This document shows positions 18,901-26,728 of a stretch of 64,000 nucleotides of DNA, piece by piece. Every line of letters starts with the position of its first letter. The first letter of the stretch is position 1. The notes beneath the pieces are model-generated. The model worked only from the letters and a program-made list of their open reading frames with translations, searched no databases and was not told the origin of the DNA. The position numbers and the translations under genes were made by a program. This DNA comes from Paraburkholderia tuberum STM678 (GTDB lineage Bacteria > Pseudomonadota > Gammaproteobacteria > Burkholderiales > Burkholderiaceae): NCBI RefSeq assembly GCF_902833905.1, contig NZ_CADFGP010000041.1, positions 1-64,000 on the forward strand, given 5' to 3'.

Positions 18901-19543
18901 CGGCATCGGCGGCGCGTATCTGTGCGTGTATGGCATGGAAGGGCCTGGCGGCTATCAATTCGTCGGCCGCACGTTGCAGATGTGGAATCGCTACCGCGAA
19001 GTCGCGGATTTCGCCGGACAGCATTATTTGCTGCGCTTCTTCGACCAGATTCGTTTCTACGAAGTATCGGCCGACGAACTGTTGCGCATCCGCGCGGACT
19101 TTCCGCTTGGGCGTTTTCCGTTGCGGATTGAAGAGTCCGAGCTTTCGTTGCCGGACTATCAGGCGTTTCTCGCTAGCGAATCCGCCAGCATCGAGCAGTT
19201 CCGTTCAAGACAGCAGGCGGCCTTCCAGGCCGAGCGCGAGCGGTGGCGTGAAGCGGGCACCTCGGAAGTCACGTTCGAGACGCCGGTCACCGAAGACACT
19301 CAGTTAGCTCCGCTTCACGACGGCGAAGTCGCCGTGGACAGCGAGATCGCCGGCAGCCTCTGGCAAGTCAAGGTGAAAACCGGCGACGCGGTCGACGCGG
19401 GCGACGTGCTGCTCATCATCGAGTCGATGAAGATGGAAATCCCGGTGTGTGCGCCGTGCGCCGGAACGGTCGGCGAGATCTACGTGGCGCCGGGTTCGCC
19501 CGTGCGCGCGGGGCAACGCGTCGCCGTCGTCGAACGTCACTAA
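15944..19543 (+). CDS. uca: Biotin-dependent urea/guanidine carboxylase
   Basis: A 1199-residue multidomain enzyme that carboxylates urea or, more likely here, guanidine using ATP and bicarbonate. Order: biotin carboxylase (about 1-450; AIHPGYGFLSEN, ATP-grasp K157 followed by GGGGIGMR), the KipI/KipA-like carboxyltransferase (about 460-1090; TVQDYPGRLGYWAVGIPPSGPMDDRA), and a biotinyl domain at the C-terminus with ESMKMEI, where K1163 is biotinylated. The guanidine-I riboswitch at the head of the operon and the two DUF1989 genes argue for guanidine as substrate; urea cannot be excluded. It lacks the amidolyase domain found in fungal fusions, which here is the separate next gene. Confidence 0.92.
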   Translation: MFEKILIANRGAIACRILRTLRELDVTGVVIYAQADRASRHVSEAPVAHALGEGPAALTYLDVAKILAIARREGVQAIHPGYGFLSENAAFGEACEAAGIAFIGPTPAQLRAFGLKHTAREIAANEGVPMLEGTGLLADLPAALAAAQAIGYPVMLKSTAGGGGIGMRVCWNADELGAHFDAVKRLGENNFSDAGVFLEKYIERARHLEVQVFGDGKGDALALGVRDCSVQRRNQKVLEETPAPCLPDGIQAALCEAAVKLAQAVDYRSAGTVEFVYDSAAEQFYFLEVNTRLQVEHGVTEQVWGVDLVRWMIELAAGTLAPLKHLAASLTPRGHAIQARLYAEDPGRDFKPSPGLLTEVAFPHADGRALRIDTWIEAGCEVPPYFDPMLAKVIAWSPTRDEARDALDDALRNTRLYGVETNRDYLRQILRDRPFASGEPWTRCLEGLRYRASTVEVVSGGTQTTVQDYPGRLGYWAVGIPPSGPMDDRAMRLGNRLLGNAADAAALEVTMSGPTLRFNTDAVVAITGAQIPVLLDDVAQPLNTSLHVPAGSTLALGTIRGAGARAYLCVRGGFDVALYLGSRSTFTLGQFGGHGGRAIRAGDVLHLYPLGDAQAGAALVDAPTLDGVRTVRVIYGPHGAPEYFSARYIAQLLDTEWEVHFNSSRTGVRLIGPKPEWAREDGGEAGLHPSNIHDNPYAVGAVDFTGDMPVILGPDGPSLGGFVCPVTIIEADLWQIGQLKAGDKIRFAPVEVEQAREAARERRRELESLEIAPGAPSERRASLTSPIVLDTGADRDRLVARVSGDTHLLLEIGPAELDLVARFRGHALMQSLEAQHLTGVIDLTPGIRSLQIHYRPEDLPLVRLLDIVARAWDEVLLHKDLRVPSRVVHLPLSWDDPACQLAIEKYMTTVRKNAPWCPSNLEFIRRINDLDSIDAVRQIVFDASYLVMGLGDVYLGAPVATPLDPRHRLVTTKYNPARTWTAENSVGIGGAYLCVYGMEGPGGYQFVGRTLQMWNRYREVADFAGQHYLLRFFDQIRFYEVSADELLRIRADFPLGRFPLRIEESELSLPDYQAFLASESASIEQFRSRQQAAFQAERERWREAGTSEVTFETPVTEDTQLAPLHDGEVAVDSEIAGSLWQVKVKTGDAVDAGDVLLIIESMKMEIPVCAPCAGTVGEIYVAPGSPVRAGQRVAVVERH

Positions 19544-19560
19544 TTATCCGGACGCAAACC

Positions 19561-21393
19561 ATGTCTTCATTCTCGTCATTCGATCTTCGCCTCCCGACAC
19601 TTCGCTCCGCATACCGTGATGGAACGCTCACGCCGCGCAAGCTCGTCGCTGAACTGCTCGAAAAAGCTGCGGCGCTCAATCCATCGTTCAATCTGTTCAT
19701 CCATCTTCTGACCGAAGATGAAGTCGCGCCCTACCTCGACTGGCTCGACACCCAGGACGTCGAAAGCCTGCCGCTCTATGGCGTTCCCTTCGTGATCAAG
19801 GACAACATCGATCTCGCCGGCATTCAGACGACCGCCGCGTGCCCCGCGTTCGCGTACACGCCGTCGCGATCGGCGAGCGTCGTTGCGCAATTGATCGCGC
19901 TCGGCGCGGTGCCGCTCGGCAAAGCCAATCTCGACCAGTTTGCGACCGGTCTGAACGGCACCCGGTCGCCGTATGGCAAGTGTCGCAATAGCGTGCATCC
20001 CGACTATCCGTCGGGCGGCTCGAGCGCGGGGTCTTCACTCGCGGTCGCGCTCGGCGTCGCCAGTTTCGCGCTCGGGACCGACACGGCCGGTTCCGGTCGC
20101 GTGCCTGCCGCGCTGAACAATCTCGTCGGTCTCAAGCCGACTAAAGGCCTGCTGTCCACCGCGGGTGTGGTGCCCGCGTGCCGCACGCTCGATTGCGTGA
20201 CGTTCTTCACGGCGACGGCGAAAGAAGCGAGCGAGTTGCTTGCGTTGAGCGCGCACCCCGATCCTCGCGATGCATACAGCCGCGCGAATCCGCAATGGAA
20301 TACGGCACGCGCGTTTGGCAAGCCCACGGCGTTCAAGTTCGGCGTGCCGGCGCAACTGGAATTCGCCGGCTGTTCCGAGAGCCCCGGGCTGTTCGCGAAG
20401 GTGCGCGCGTTGCTCGAAGAAGCAGGTGGTGAAGCTGTCGAAATCGACTTCACGCCGTTTGTCGAAACCGCCAATCTGCTCTATCAGGGGCCGTGGGTGG
20501 CCGAGCGTTACAGCGTGGCGGGCGAGTTGATGACGGAGAAACCCGCTGCGGTTTTGCCCGTCATTCGCGATGTGTTGGCGAAGGCACCCGGCGCGAGCGC
20601 GGTCGAACTGTTTCGCGCGCAGTACCGCTTGCAGGAATTGAAGGCCCTCTGCGATGCGTCGATCGATTCACTCGATTTCGTTCTGACGCCGACGTATCCG
20701 CGTGCCGTGACGCTCGACGAGTTGGAGCGCGACCCCATTGGTCCGAACTCCCTGCTCGGCTATTACACGAACTTCATGAATCTGCTGGACTATGCCGCCG
20801 TCGCTACGCCGACCGGTTTCATGAAGAATGGTCTGCCCTGGGGCGTGACCGTCTTTGGCCGCGCGTTCACCGACCAGTATCTGTTGGGTGTGGCCGACCT
20901 GCTGCAACGAAAGAGCGGCGTGCACTGCGTCGGAGGTCTAACCGTCGAGCCGGAGCCGCGCGGCGAACGATGCGCGGCGAGCCACGATCGCATGCGGATC
21001 GCGGTCTGCGGCGCACACATGCAAGGTTTGCCCCTCAACCGCGATCTGCTTGCCCGACGCGGGCGGCTCTTGCAGGCCACTCAGACTGCCGCGCAATACC
21101 GGTTGTCGGCGCTGCCTGCGTCGGCGGACGGCACGAGGCGTCCAGGCCTGTGGCGCGTCACCGATGGCGGCGCAAAAATTGCTGTCGAAGTGTGGGAAAT
21201 GCCGAGCGCGGAGTTCGGCTCGTTTATTTCGACCGTTCCGTCTCCGCTGGTTCTGGGGAAGGTCGAACTCGTCGACGATTCGTGGGTTACCGGTTTCCTC
21301 TGCGAGCCGTATGGCGTGCAGTCGGGAACCGATATCTCGGAGTTTGGCGGATGGCGAGCATGGCTTGCCAGCGAGCATTGCGCGAGTTTCTGA
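19561..21393 (+). CDS. atzF: Allophanate hydrolase
   Basis: Hydrolyses allophanate to two ammonia and two CO2, the last step of the pathway. The amidase-signature domain (about 1-430) has the Ser-cisSer-Lys triad K80 (VIKDNID), S154 (GGSSAGSS) and S178 (DTAGSGR). The C-terminal domain (about 470-610) is the allophanate-specific part (CGAHMQGLPLN, YRLSALP, WEMPSAEFGSFISTVP). At 610 residues it has normal length. ATG 19561 starts 17 bases after the carboxylase stop. The longer frame seen upstream overlaps the carboxylase and is not used. Confidence 0.95.
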   Translation: MSSFSSFDLRLPTLRSAYRDGTLTPRKLVAELLEKAAALNPSFNLFIHLLTEDEVAPYLDWLDTQDVESLPLYGVPFVIKDNIDLAGIQTTAACPAFAYTPSRSASVVAQLIALGAVPLGKANLDQFATGLNGTRSPYGKCRNSVHPDYPSGGSSAGSSLAVALGVASFALGTDTAGSGRVPAALNNLVGLKPTKGLLSTAGVVPACRTLDCVTFFTATAKEASELLALSAHPDPRDAYSRANPQWNTARAFGKPTAFKFGVPAQLEFAGCSESPGLFAKVRALLEEAGGEAVEIDFTPFVETANLLYQGPWVAERYSVAGELMTEKPAAVLPVIRDVLAKAPGASAVELFRAQYRLQELKALCDASIDSLDFVLTPTYPRAVTLDELERDPIGPNSLLGYYTNFMNLLDYAAVATPTGFMKNGLPWGVTVFGRAFTDQYLLGVADLLQRKSGVHCVGGLTVEPEPRGERCAASHDRMRIAVCGAHMQGLPLNRDLLARRGRLLQATQTAAQYRLSALPASADGTRRPGLWRVTDGGAKIAVEVWEMPSAEFGSFISTVPSPLVLGKVELVDDSWVTGFLCEPYGVQSGTDISEFGGWRAWLASEHCASF

Positions 21394-21507
21394 TGGAACG
21401 AACGATGAGCAGCGGCGTCGCAGGGTATGGGCAGTGAAGCGCCGCGGGTTTGGTTGGCACCTCCGGCTTCCTTCCGCAATTCCGTCGCAACTTCGAGAGG
21501 TTCCTTA

Positions 21508-21846
21508 ATGACGCTCCGCACCGTCGCGCTCGCCGCAACCACCGCTGCGCTCACGCTCGCCGGCACGACCGCCGCCCTCATCGCACAAGCTCAAACGCCG
21601 AGCACCGCCGACAGTCAATGGCGCGCCAGTTCCACCATGCTCGCGACGCTGCTGCAGGACGGCTACAAGATCGTCGCCGTGGTCAACAACGGTCCCGCCG
21701 ACACGATCTTCGTGCAGCGCGATCAGAGCGCGTTCAAATGCATCGATACGCAGCATCCGGATGCAAAAGCAAAAACGTCGGTGGCGCCGGGCTGTTACGA
21801 GCTGGTACCGCCGAGCGGCGCCACGCCGGCGTCGGAATCCAGATAA
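21508..21846 (+). CDS. Small secreted protein of unknown function
   Basis: A 112-residue protein with a clear Sec signal peptide: MTLRTVALAATTAALTLAGT followed by TAALIAQAQ, cleavage probably after AQA. The mature part has two cysteines (FKCIDT, PGCYEL) and the stretch LLQDGYKIVAVVNNGPADTIFVQRDQSAFKC. GAGAGG at 21495-21500 is a good ribosome binding site. It lies 115 bases after allophanate hydrolase, in the same direction. I do not recognise the family and see no link to nitrogen use beyond proximity. Confidence 0.75.
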   Translation: MTLRTVALAATTAALTLAGTTAALIAQAQTPSTADSQWRASSTMLATLLQDGYKIVAVVNNGPADTIFVQRDQSAFKCIDTQHPDAKAKTSVAPGCYELVPPSGATPASESR

Positions 21847-21922
21847 CGTGATTTGAAGCGCGAGCTCAACGTAACCCCGGCTCGCGCGAAAGACTTCGGC
21901 GTCGCGCCAACACCGCGACGCT

Positions 21923-22366
21923 TCAGCGATCCACGAGCCGGCTCAGATTGCCGCGCACCCGCTGCAGCAGCGCGATCAACCGCGCCGCTTCTTCATCGCT
22001 GAAACCATTGAGCGCTTCGAGCGCGACCTCGTCGCCGACCTTACGCGCCTTGCCGAGCGTGCGCTCAGCCTTCGGCGTCATGCGCACCTGGCGCTCGCGG
22101 CGATCCTGCGGATTCGCGGTCCGCTCGATCCAGCCGCCCTCCTCCATCCGGTCGAGCAGCCGGCCCGCCGAGATCGGCGCGACCTCGAGCAGATCCGCCA
22201 GCCGGGCCTGATTGATGTCGCCGTAGTGGCCGAGATAGGCCAGCACGCGACACTGCGCGCGCGTCAGATCGACCGACGACCTCGCGAGATCGTCGAACCG
22301 CTTGCCCGCCAGCCGGCCGACGTCGTAGATCAGAAAGCCGAAGCGCTCTTCGAATTGGGTTTTCAT
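21923..22366 (-). CDS. MarR-family transcriptional regulator
   Basis: A 147-residue winged-helix repressor. The helix-turn-helix lies in NQARLADLLEVAPISAGRLLDRMEEGGWIERTANPQDRRERQVRMT, and the N- and C-terminal helices form the dimer interface. I chose ATG 22366 (MKTQFEERFGFLIYDVGRLAGKRFD); seven extra upstream codons are less likely. It is divergent from a DHA2-type efflux gene, with a near-perfect palindrome between them, so autoregulation and repression of the pump, relieved by small phenolic or drug-like ligands, is the usual model. Confidence 0.93.
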   Translation of the reverse strand: MKTQFEERFGFLIYDVGRLAGKRFDDLARSSVDLTRAQCRVLAYLGHYGDINQARLADLLEVAPISAGRLLDRMEEGGWIERTANPQDRRERQVRMTPKAERTLGKARKVGDEVALEALNGFSDEEAARLIALLQRVRGNLSRLVDR

Positions 22367-22460
22367 GCGCGGATTATACGGAAGCACTTCGGCGTACAGC
22401 GCGACTGCGTGTGCGTTCTATTCTCAGCACAACTCCCGATAGCGCCAACCCGTATCGTCG

Positions 22461-22486
22461 ATATACTAAGCATGCTTACTATATCG
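22461..22486. promoter_or_regulatory. Palindromic operator between marR-type gene and efflux gene
   Basis: A 26-base palindrome: arms GATATACTAAGCA and TGCTTACTATATC differ from exact symmetry only at one base pair of positions (C opposite C at 7 from each end). TATACT within it (22463-22468) may be the -10 of the efflux gene, which starts at 22503, so a bound MarR dimer would block the promoter. Confidence 0.82.
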
Positions 22487-22502
22487 AGCCTCCCCACCGT
22501 CC

Positions 22503-24041
22503 ATGTCTTCCGCCTCCACGTCGGCGAGCGCCACTGAGCTGCTCAACCGGCCGATGATCACGATCTCGATCATGCTTGCGACGCTGATCCAGACGCTCGA
22601 CAGCACGATCGCCAACGTGGCGCTGCCGCATATGCAAGGCACGCTGTCCGCGTCGCAGGACGAGATCACGTGGGTGCTGACCTCCTATATCGTCGCCGCC
22701 GCGATCGCCACGCCGCTCACCGGCTGGCTGGCGGATCGCCTCAGCGTCAAGCGGCTGCTGCTGATCGCGATCGGCGGCTTCACCGTGTCGTCCGCGTTGT
22801 GCGGACTCTCCGAGACGCTGTCGCAGATCGTCGTGTCGCGTCTGTTGCAAGGGATCTTCGGCGCGTCGCTGGTGCCGCTGTCGCAGTCGATCCTGCTCGA
22901 CATCAACCCGCGCGAAAAGCAGGGCCAGGCGATGGCCGTGTGGGGCATGGGCGTGATGGTCGGGCCGATCCTCGGTCCGACGCTCGGCGGCTGGCTCACC
23001 GATAGCTACAACTGGCGCTGGGTGTTCTTCATCAACGTGCCGATCGGCGCGATCGCGCTGTTCGGCGTCGCGAGCTTCCTGCCGACGCGCGCGCCGAAAC
23101 ACGACGTGAAGTTCGACGCGTTCGGCTTCATCACGCTCGGCCTCGCGATCGGCGCATTGCAGGCGATGCTCGATCGCGGCGAGCAGCTCGACTGGTTTTC
23201 GTCGACCGAGATCGTGATCGAGGCGCTCGTCGCGGCAATCAGCTTCGCGTTTTTTCTCGTGCACACGGCGACGATCGGCGAGCGCTCGTTTTTCAAGTAC
23301 AAGTTATTGAAGGACCCGAACTTCGCGACCGGCACGTTGTTCATCTTCGTGATCGGCGCGGTGATGTACGCGACCCGCGCGCTGCTGCCGCCGATGCTGC
23401 AAAACCTGATGGGCTATCCGGTCGCGACCACGGGCCTCGTCACCGCACCGAGCGGCGCCGGCACGATGGTCGCGATGCTGATCGCCGGCCGGCTGCTCAA
23501 GCGCGTCGATGCGCGGCTGTTGCTGCTCTGCGGTTTCCTGATATCGGCGTTCGCGCTGTGGCAGATGATGCAGTACACGATCGTGCTATCGGCATCGGAC
23601 ATCGTGTGGCCCGGCGTGATCCAGGGCTTCGGACTCGGCCTCGTGTTCGTGCCGCTGTCCACGCTGACGTTCTCGACGCTGTCGCCGGAGCTGCGCGCGG
23701 ACGGCACCGCGACTTATAGCCTGATGCGCAACATCGGCAGCAGTATCGGCATTTCGATCGTGCAGACGCTGATGACGCGCAACACGCAGATCTCGCACGC
23801 GGACCTCGCTGCGAACGTCACCGCGTTCAATCCGGCGTTCCAGTCGATGCTCAACAGCGGCTCGAACTATGACATCGCGGCGCTGAACGCGTCGATCACG
23901 CAGCAGGCGGCGATGGTCGCGTATCTGAACGACTTCAAGCTGATGTTCGTGGCGACGCTGCTGGTCATCCCGCTGTTGCTGCTGATCCGGCCGTCGCACA
24001 AGGCACCAGATGCGTCGATCGCGCATGCGGCGATGGATTGA
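22503..24041 (+). CDS. DHA2-family MFS drug efflux transporter (EmrB/QacA type)
   Basis: A 512-residue inner-membrane exporter with 14 predicted helices. Motif A is GWLADRLSVKRLLLIAIGGF, and the family motif C region is VMVGPILGPTLGGWLTDSYNWRWVFFINVPIG. TM1 begins PMITISIMLATLIQTLDSTIANVALPHM, the D-at-TM1 pattern of DHA2 pumps. No EmrA membrane-fusion gene is adjacent, so it would rely on another adaptor or act alone. It is divergent from a MarR repressor and preceded by the palindromic operator. Substrates unknown. Confidence 0.93.
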   Translation: MSSASTSASATELLNRPMITISIMLATLIQTLDSTIANVALPHMQGTLSASQDEITWVLTSYIVAAAIATPLTGWLADRLSVKRLLLIAIGGFTVSSALCGLSETLSQIVVSRLLQGIFGASLVPLSQSILLDINPREKQGQAMAVWGMGVMVGPILGPTLGGWLTDSYNWRWVFFINVPIGAIALFGVASFLPTRAPKHDVKFDAFGFITLGLAIGALQAMLDRGEQLDWFSSTEIVIEALVAAISFAFFLVHTATIGERSFFKYKLLKDPNFATGTLFIFVIGAVMYATRALLPPMLQNLMGYPVATTGLVTAPSGAGTMVAMLIAGRLLKRVDARLLLLCGFLISAFALWQMMQYTIVLSASDIVWPGVIQGFGLGLVFVPLSTLTFSTLSPELRADGTATYSLMRNIGSSIGISIVQTLMTRNTQISHADLAANVTAFNPAFQSMLNSGSNYDIAALNASITQQAAMVAYLNDFKLMFVATLLVIPLLLLIRPSHKAPDASIAHAAMD

Positions 24042-24064
24042 GACCGAATGCGCCGACGTCCGCC

Positions 24065-24817
24065 TCAGCCTTCGATTCGCCCGCGCGTCACGCCGAGCAA
24101 TGACGCCATCGCCGCATACGCCGCGGCGGCATCGCGGGCGCGGATCGCCTCGAACACCGCCGTGTGCTCGGCGAGCGACGCGTTGAACACATCGGCGCGT
24201 TTCGCATTGAGCCGCAATTGTGCCTCGAGCGTGCGCTCGATCAGCGCGCCAAGCGGGATCAGCAGTTCGTTGCTGCACGCGGTGAGCACGCGCAGGTGGA
24301 ACTGCAGATCCGCGCGCACCCATTCGTCGACGTTGCGCGCCGCCACCATCGCGGTATGCGCGGCCGCAAGCGCACCCAACGTATCGTCGGTGTGCGCGGC
24401 GGCCGCGAGGCCGGCGGCATAAGGCTCGATCATCTCGCGCATTTCCTGCAGCTTGAGCGCGAACGCCATCGGCTCGGCGACGCGTGAATACCAGTCGAGC
24501 AGATCGGCATCGAGCAGATTCCACGCGGACTTGACCCGCACGCGCGTACCCACGCGCGGCCGCGATTCGATCAGCCCTTTCGACGTCAACGTGCGCAGCG
24601 CCTCGCGCAGCACCGTGCGGCTCACGCCGAACATCTCCATTAACTCGGCTTCACGAGGCAGGATCGACTCCGGCGCATAGTCGCCGCGCAGAATCGCGGT
24701 CGCCAGCAGTTGGGCGACTCGCCCGTGCAGATCGTGCGTAATGGTTTTCTCCTCGCGGTTGATGATCCCGTCGCGCAACGCGGCGGTAAGTCGGCAGATC
24801 TCACCACTATGTGGCAA
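24065..24817 (-). CDS. GntR-family (FCD/FadR subfamily) regulator, probable dgoR-like
   Basis: A 250-residue regulator with an N-terminal winged helix (LHGRVAQLLATAILRGDYAPESILPREAELMEMFGVSRTVLREALRTLTSKGLIESRPRVGTRVR) and a C-terminal all-helical FCD ligand domain. The only early start is TTG (24817); no ATG precedes the DNA-binding domain, and the true start may be slightly inside. It is divergent from galactonate dehydratase, as DgoR-type repressors often are, with a 14-base perfect palindrome right at its start. Ligand likely a sugar acid, by context. Confidence 0.85.
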   Translation of the reverse strand: MPHSGEICRLTAALRDGIINREEKTITHDLHGRVAQLLATAILRGDYAPESILPREAELMEMFGVSRTVLREALRTLTSKGLIESRPRVGTRVRVKSAWNLLDADLLDWYSRVAEPMAFALKLQEMREMIEPYAAGLAAAAHTDDTLGALAAAHTAMVAARNVDEWVRADLQFHLRVLTACSNELLIPLGALIERTLEAQLRLNAKRADVFNASLAEHTAVFEAIRARDAAAAYAAMASLLGVTRGRIEG

Positions 24818-24821
24818 ATAG

Positions 24822-24835
24822 TACTATTAATAGTA
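24822..24835. promoter_or_regulatory. Perfect palindrome between GntR regulator and dgoD
   Basis: TACTATTAATAGTA is exactly self-complementary and AT-rich in a 64% GC surrounding. It lies 5 bases upstream of the regulator start and about 115 bases upstream of dgoD. This fits a dimeric FCD repressor site for autoregulation and control of dgoD. Confidence 0.7.
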
Positions 24836-24950
24836 TTTTAATGCAGTTTTGTTGTAGCATGGAATTCCCCGAAATTTTGCATGCCCGCAGACCTGCTTTG
24901 CATGGGTTCGGAGTAAGCGCCAACTTCGATCGACACCGGAGACACACACC

Positions 24951-26099
24951 ATGAAAATCACCAAGCTCGAAACCTTTATCGTCCCGCCGCGCTGGTGCTT
25001 CCTCAAGATCGAGACCGACGAGGGCATCGTCGGTTGGGGCGAGCCGGTGGTGGAAGGCCGCGCGCATACGGTCGCCGCGGCCGTCGAGGAACTGTCCGAT
25101 TATCTGATCGGCAAGGACCCGCTGTTGATCGAGGATCACTGGCAGGTGATGTACCGCGCGGGCTTCTATCGCGGCGGCCCGATCACGATGAGCGCGATCG
25201 CCGGCGTCGATCAGGCGCTGTGGGACATCAAGGGCAAGCATCACGGCGTACCGGTGCATGCGCTGCTCGGCGGCCAGGTGCGCGACAAAATCAAGGTGTA
25301 CTCGTGGATCGGCGGCGACCGTCCGAGCGATGTCGCGAACAACGCACGCGCGGTGGTCGAGCGCGGCTTCAAGGCCGTCAAGATGAACGGCTCGGAAGAG
25401 CTGCAGATCATCGACACCTTCGACAAGGTGCAAGGCGTGATCAACAACGTCGCGGCGGTGCGCGAGGCGGTCGGGCCGAACATCGGCATCGGCGTGGACT
25501 TCCACGGCCGCGTGCACAAGCCGATGGCGAAGGTGCTCGCCAAGGAACTCGACCCGTACAAGCTGCTGTTCATCGAAGAGCCGGTGCTGTCGGAAAACGC
25601 CGAGGCGCTGCGCGACATCGTCAATCAGACCAACACGCCGATCGCGCTCGGCGAGCGTCTCTATTCGCGCTGGGACTTCAAGCACATCCTGTCGGGCGGC
25701 TACGTCGACATCATCCAGCCGGACGCGTCGCACGCGGGCGGCATCACCGAGTGCCGCAAGATCGCCGCGATGGCGGAAGCCTACGACGTCGCGCTCGCGC
25801 TGCATTGCCCGCTCGGCCCGATCGCGCTCGCAACCTGTCTGCAGATCGACGCGGTCAGCTACAACGCGTTCATCCAGGAACAGAGCCTCGGCATCCACTA
25901 CAACCAGGGCAATGACCTGCTCGATTACATCAAGAATCCGCAAGTCTTCAAGTACGAAGACGGCTTCGTGTCGATTCCGCAGGGCCCTGGACTCGGCATC
26001 GAGGTCAACGAAGAGAAGGTGCGCGAGATGGCGAAGGTCGGTCACCGCTGGCGCAATCCGGTGTGGCGTCACGCGGACGGCAGCGTCGCCGAATGGTGA
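24951..26099 (+). CDS. dgoD: D-galactonate dehydratase
   Basis: An enolase-superfamily enzyme that dehydrates D-galactonate to 2-keto-3-deoxygalactonate (De Ley-Doudoroff pathway); cytosolic, Mg-dependent. The 382 residues and start MKITKLETFIVPPRWCFLKIETDEG are typical. Metal ligands are D183, E209 and E235, and the catalytic histidines H185 and H285 fall exactly at the positions known for DgoD. No dgoK, dgoA or transporter lies next to it, so the rest of the pathway must be elsewhere. Regulated probably by the divergent FCD protein. Confidence 0.95.
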   Translation: MKITKLETFIVPPRWCFLKIETDEGIVGWGEPVVEGRAHTVAAAVEELSDYLIGKDPLLIEDHWQVMYRAGFYRGGPITMSAIAGVDQALWDIKGKHHGVPVHALLGGQVRDKIKVYSWIGGDRPSDVANNARAVVERGFKAVKMNGSEELQIIDTFDKVQGVINNVAAVREAVGPNIGIGVDFHGRVHKPMAKVLAKELDPYKLLFIEEPVLSENAEALRDIVNQTNTPIALGERLYSRWDFKHILSGGYVDIIQPDASHAGGITECRKIAAMAEAYDVALALHCPLGPIALATCLQIDAVSYNAFIQEQSLGIHYNQGNDLLDYIKNPQVFKYEDGFVSIPQGPGLGIEVNEEKVREMAKVGHRWRNPVWRHADGSVAEW

Positions 26100-26345
26100 T
26101 CTGAACACCTGAGCGAAGCAGGCGGAACGCCGCCGGCGGGCCACGTGACGCGCGGGCCGTCGCAGTAACGTAACTTCCCGGACCAGCCGGCTCGAACCGG
26201 CGTTCGAGCGGTGCCCCCCGACCTGCATCACTCCGCGCCGAGCCTTATCCCGCCCCGCTTTCGCGACGTTTGTTCGGTATCGGACATACGTATGGCCTGC
26301 TCCTTGCTGAAATGCATGCCAACAACGCATGCAGCGAGGAGCACC

Positions 26346-26648
26346 ATGGGCGAATTCGTTCCTGACTATCTGATCCGCGAACAGGCGGCGGTCGGCGCGC
26401 TGGTTGCGTTCGGCGTGCTGCGCATCATCGGCGCGATGCTCGCGTACGAGCGCGGATGGAACATCTCGGTAGTCGGGAAATGCTTTATCGCCGCGGCGGT
26501 GCTGTACTGCCTGCCGCAGGTCTTCGATCTGCTCACGCAGATGGTCGGCTCGCACGCGGCCGGCGCCGAACTCGAAGGCAAGGCCGCGGGCTGCGCGATC
26601 GCGTTGTTCTGCGCGCCGATTCTCGGTCATCGCCTCGGCTTCGAGTAA
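26346..26648 (+). CDS. Small membrane protein of unknown function
   Basis: A 100-residue protein with about three hydrophobic segments (VGALVAFGVLRIIGAML, CFIAAAVLYCLPQVFDLL, AAGCAIALFCAPILG). ATG 26346 is preceded by GAGGAG (26336-26341). I do not recognise the family. It stands alone between dgoD and the copC/copD-like pair on the opposite strand. The 245-base gap upstream holds no other gene that I can support. Confidence 0.6.
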   Translation: MGEFVPDYLIREQAAVGALVAFGVLRIIGAMLAYERGWNISVVGKCFIAAAVLYCLPQVFDLLTQMVGSHAAGAELEGKAAGCAIALFCAPILGHRLGFE

Positions 26649-26728
26649 GCGGGCTTCGCAGTGCGGCGCTTTTTTACGCGGCGCGCATCCATCGCCGATT
26701 GGTCAATCGCCTATGCCGCGCCGCGCGT

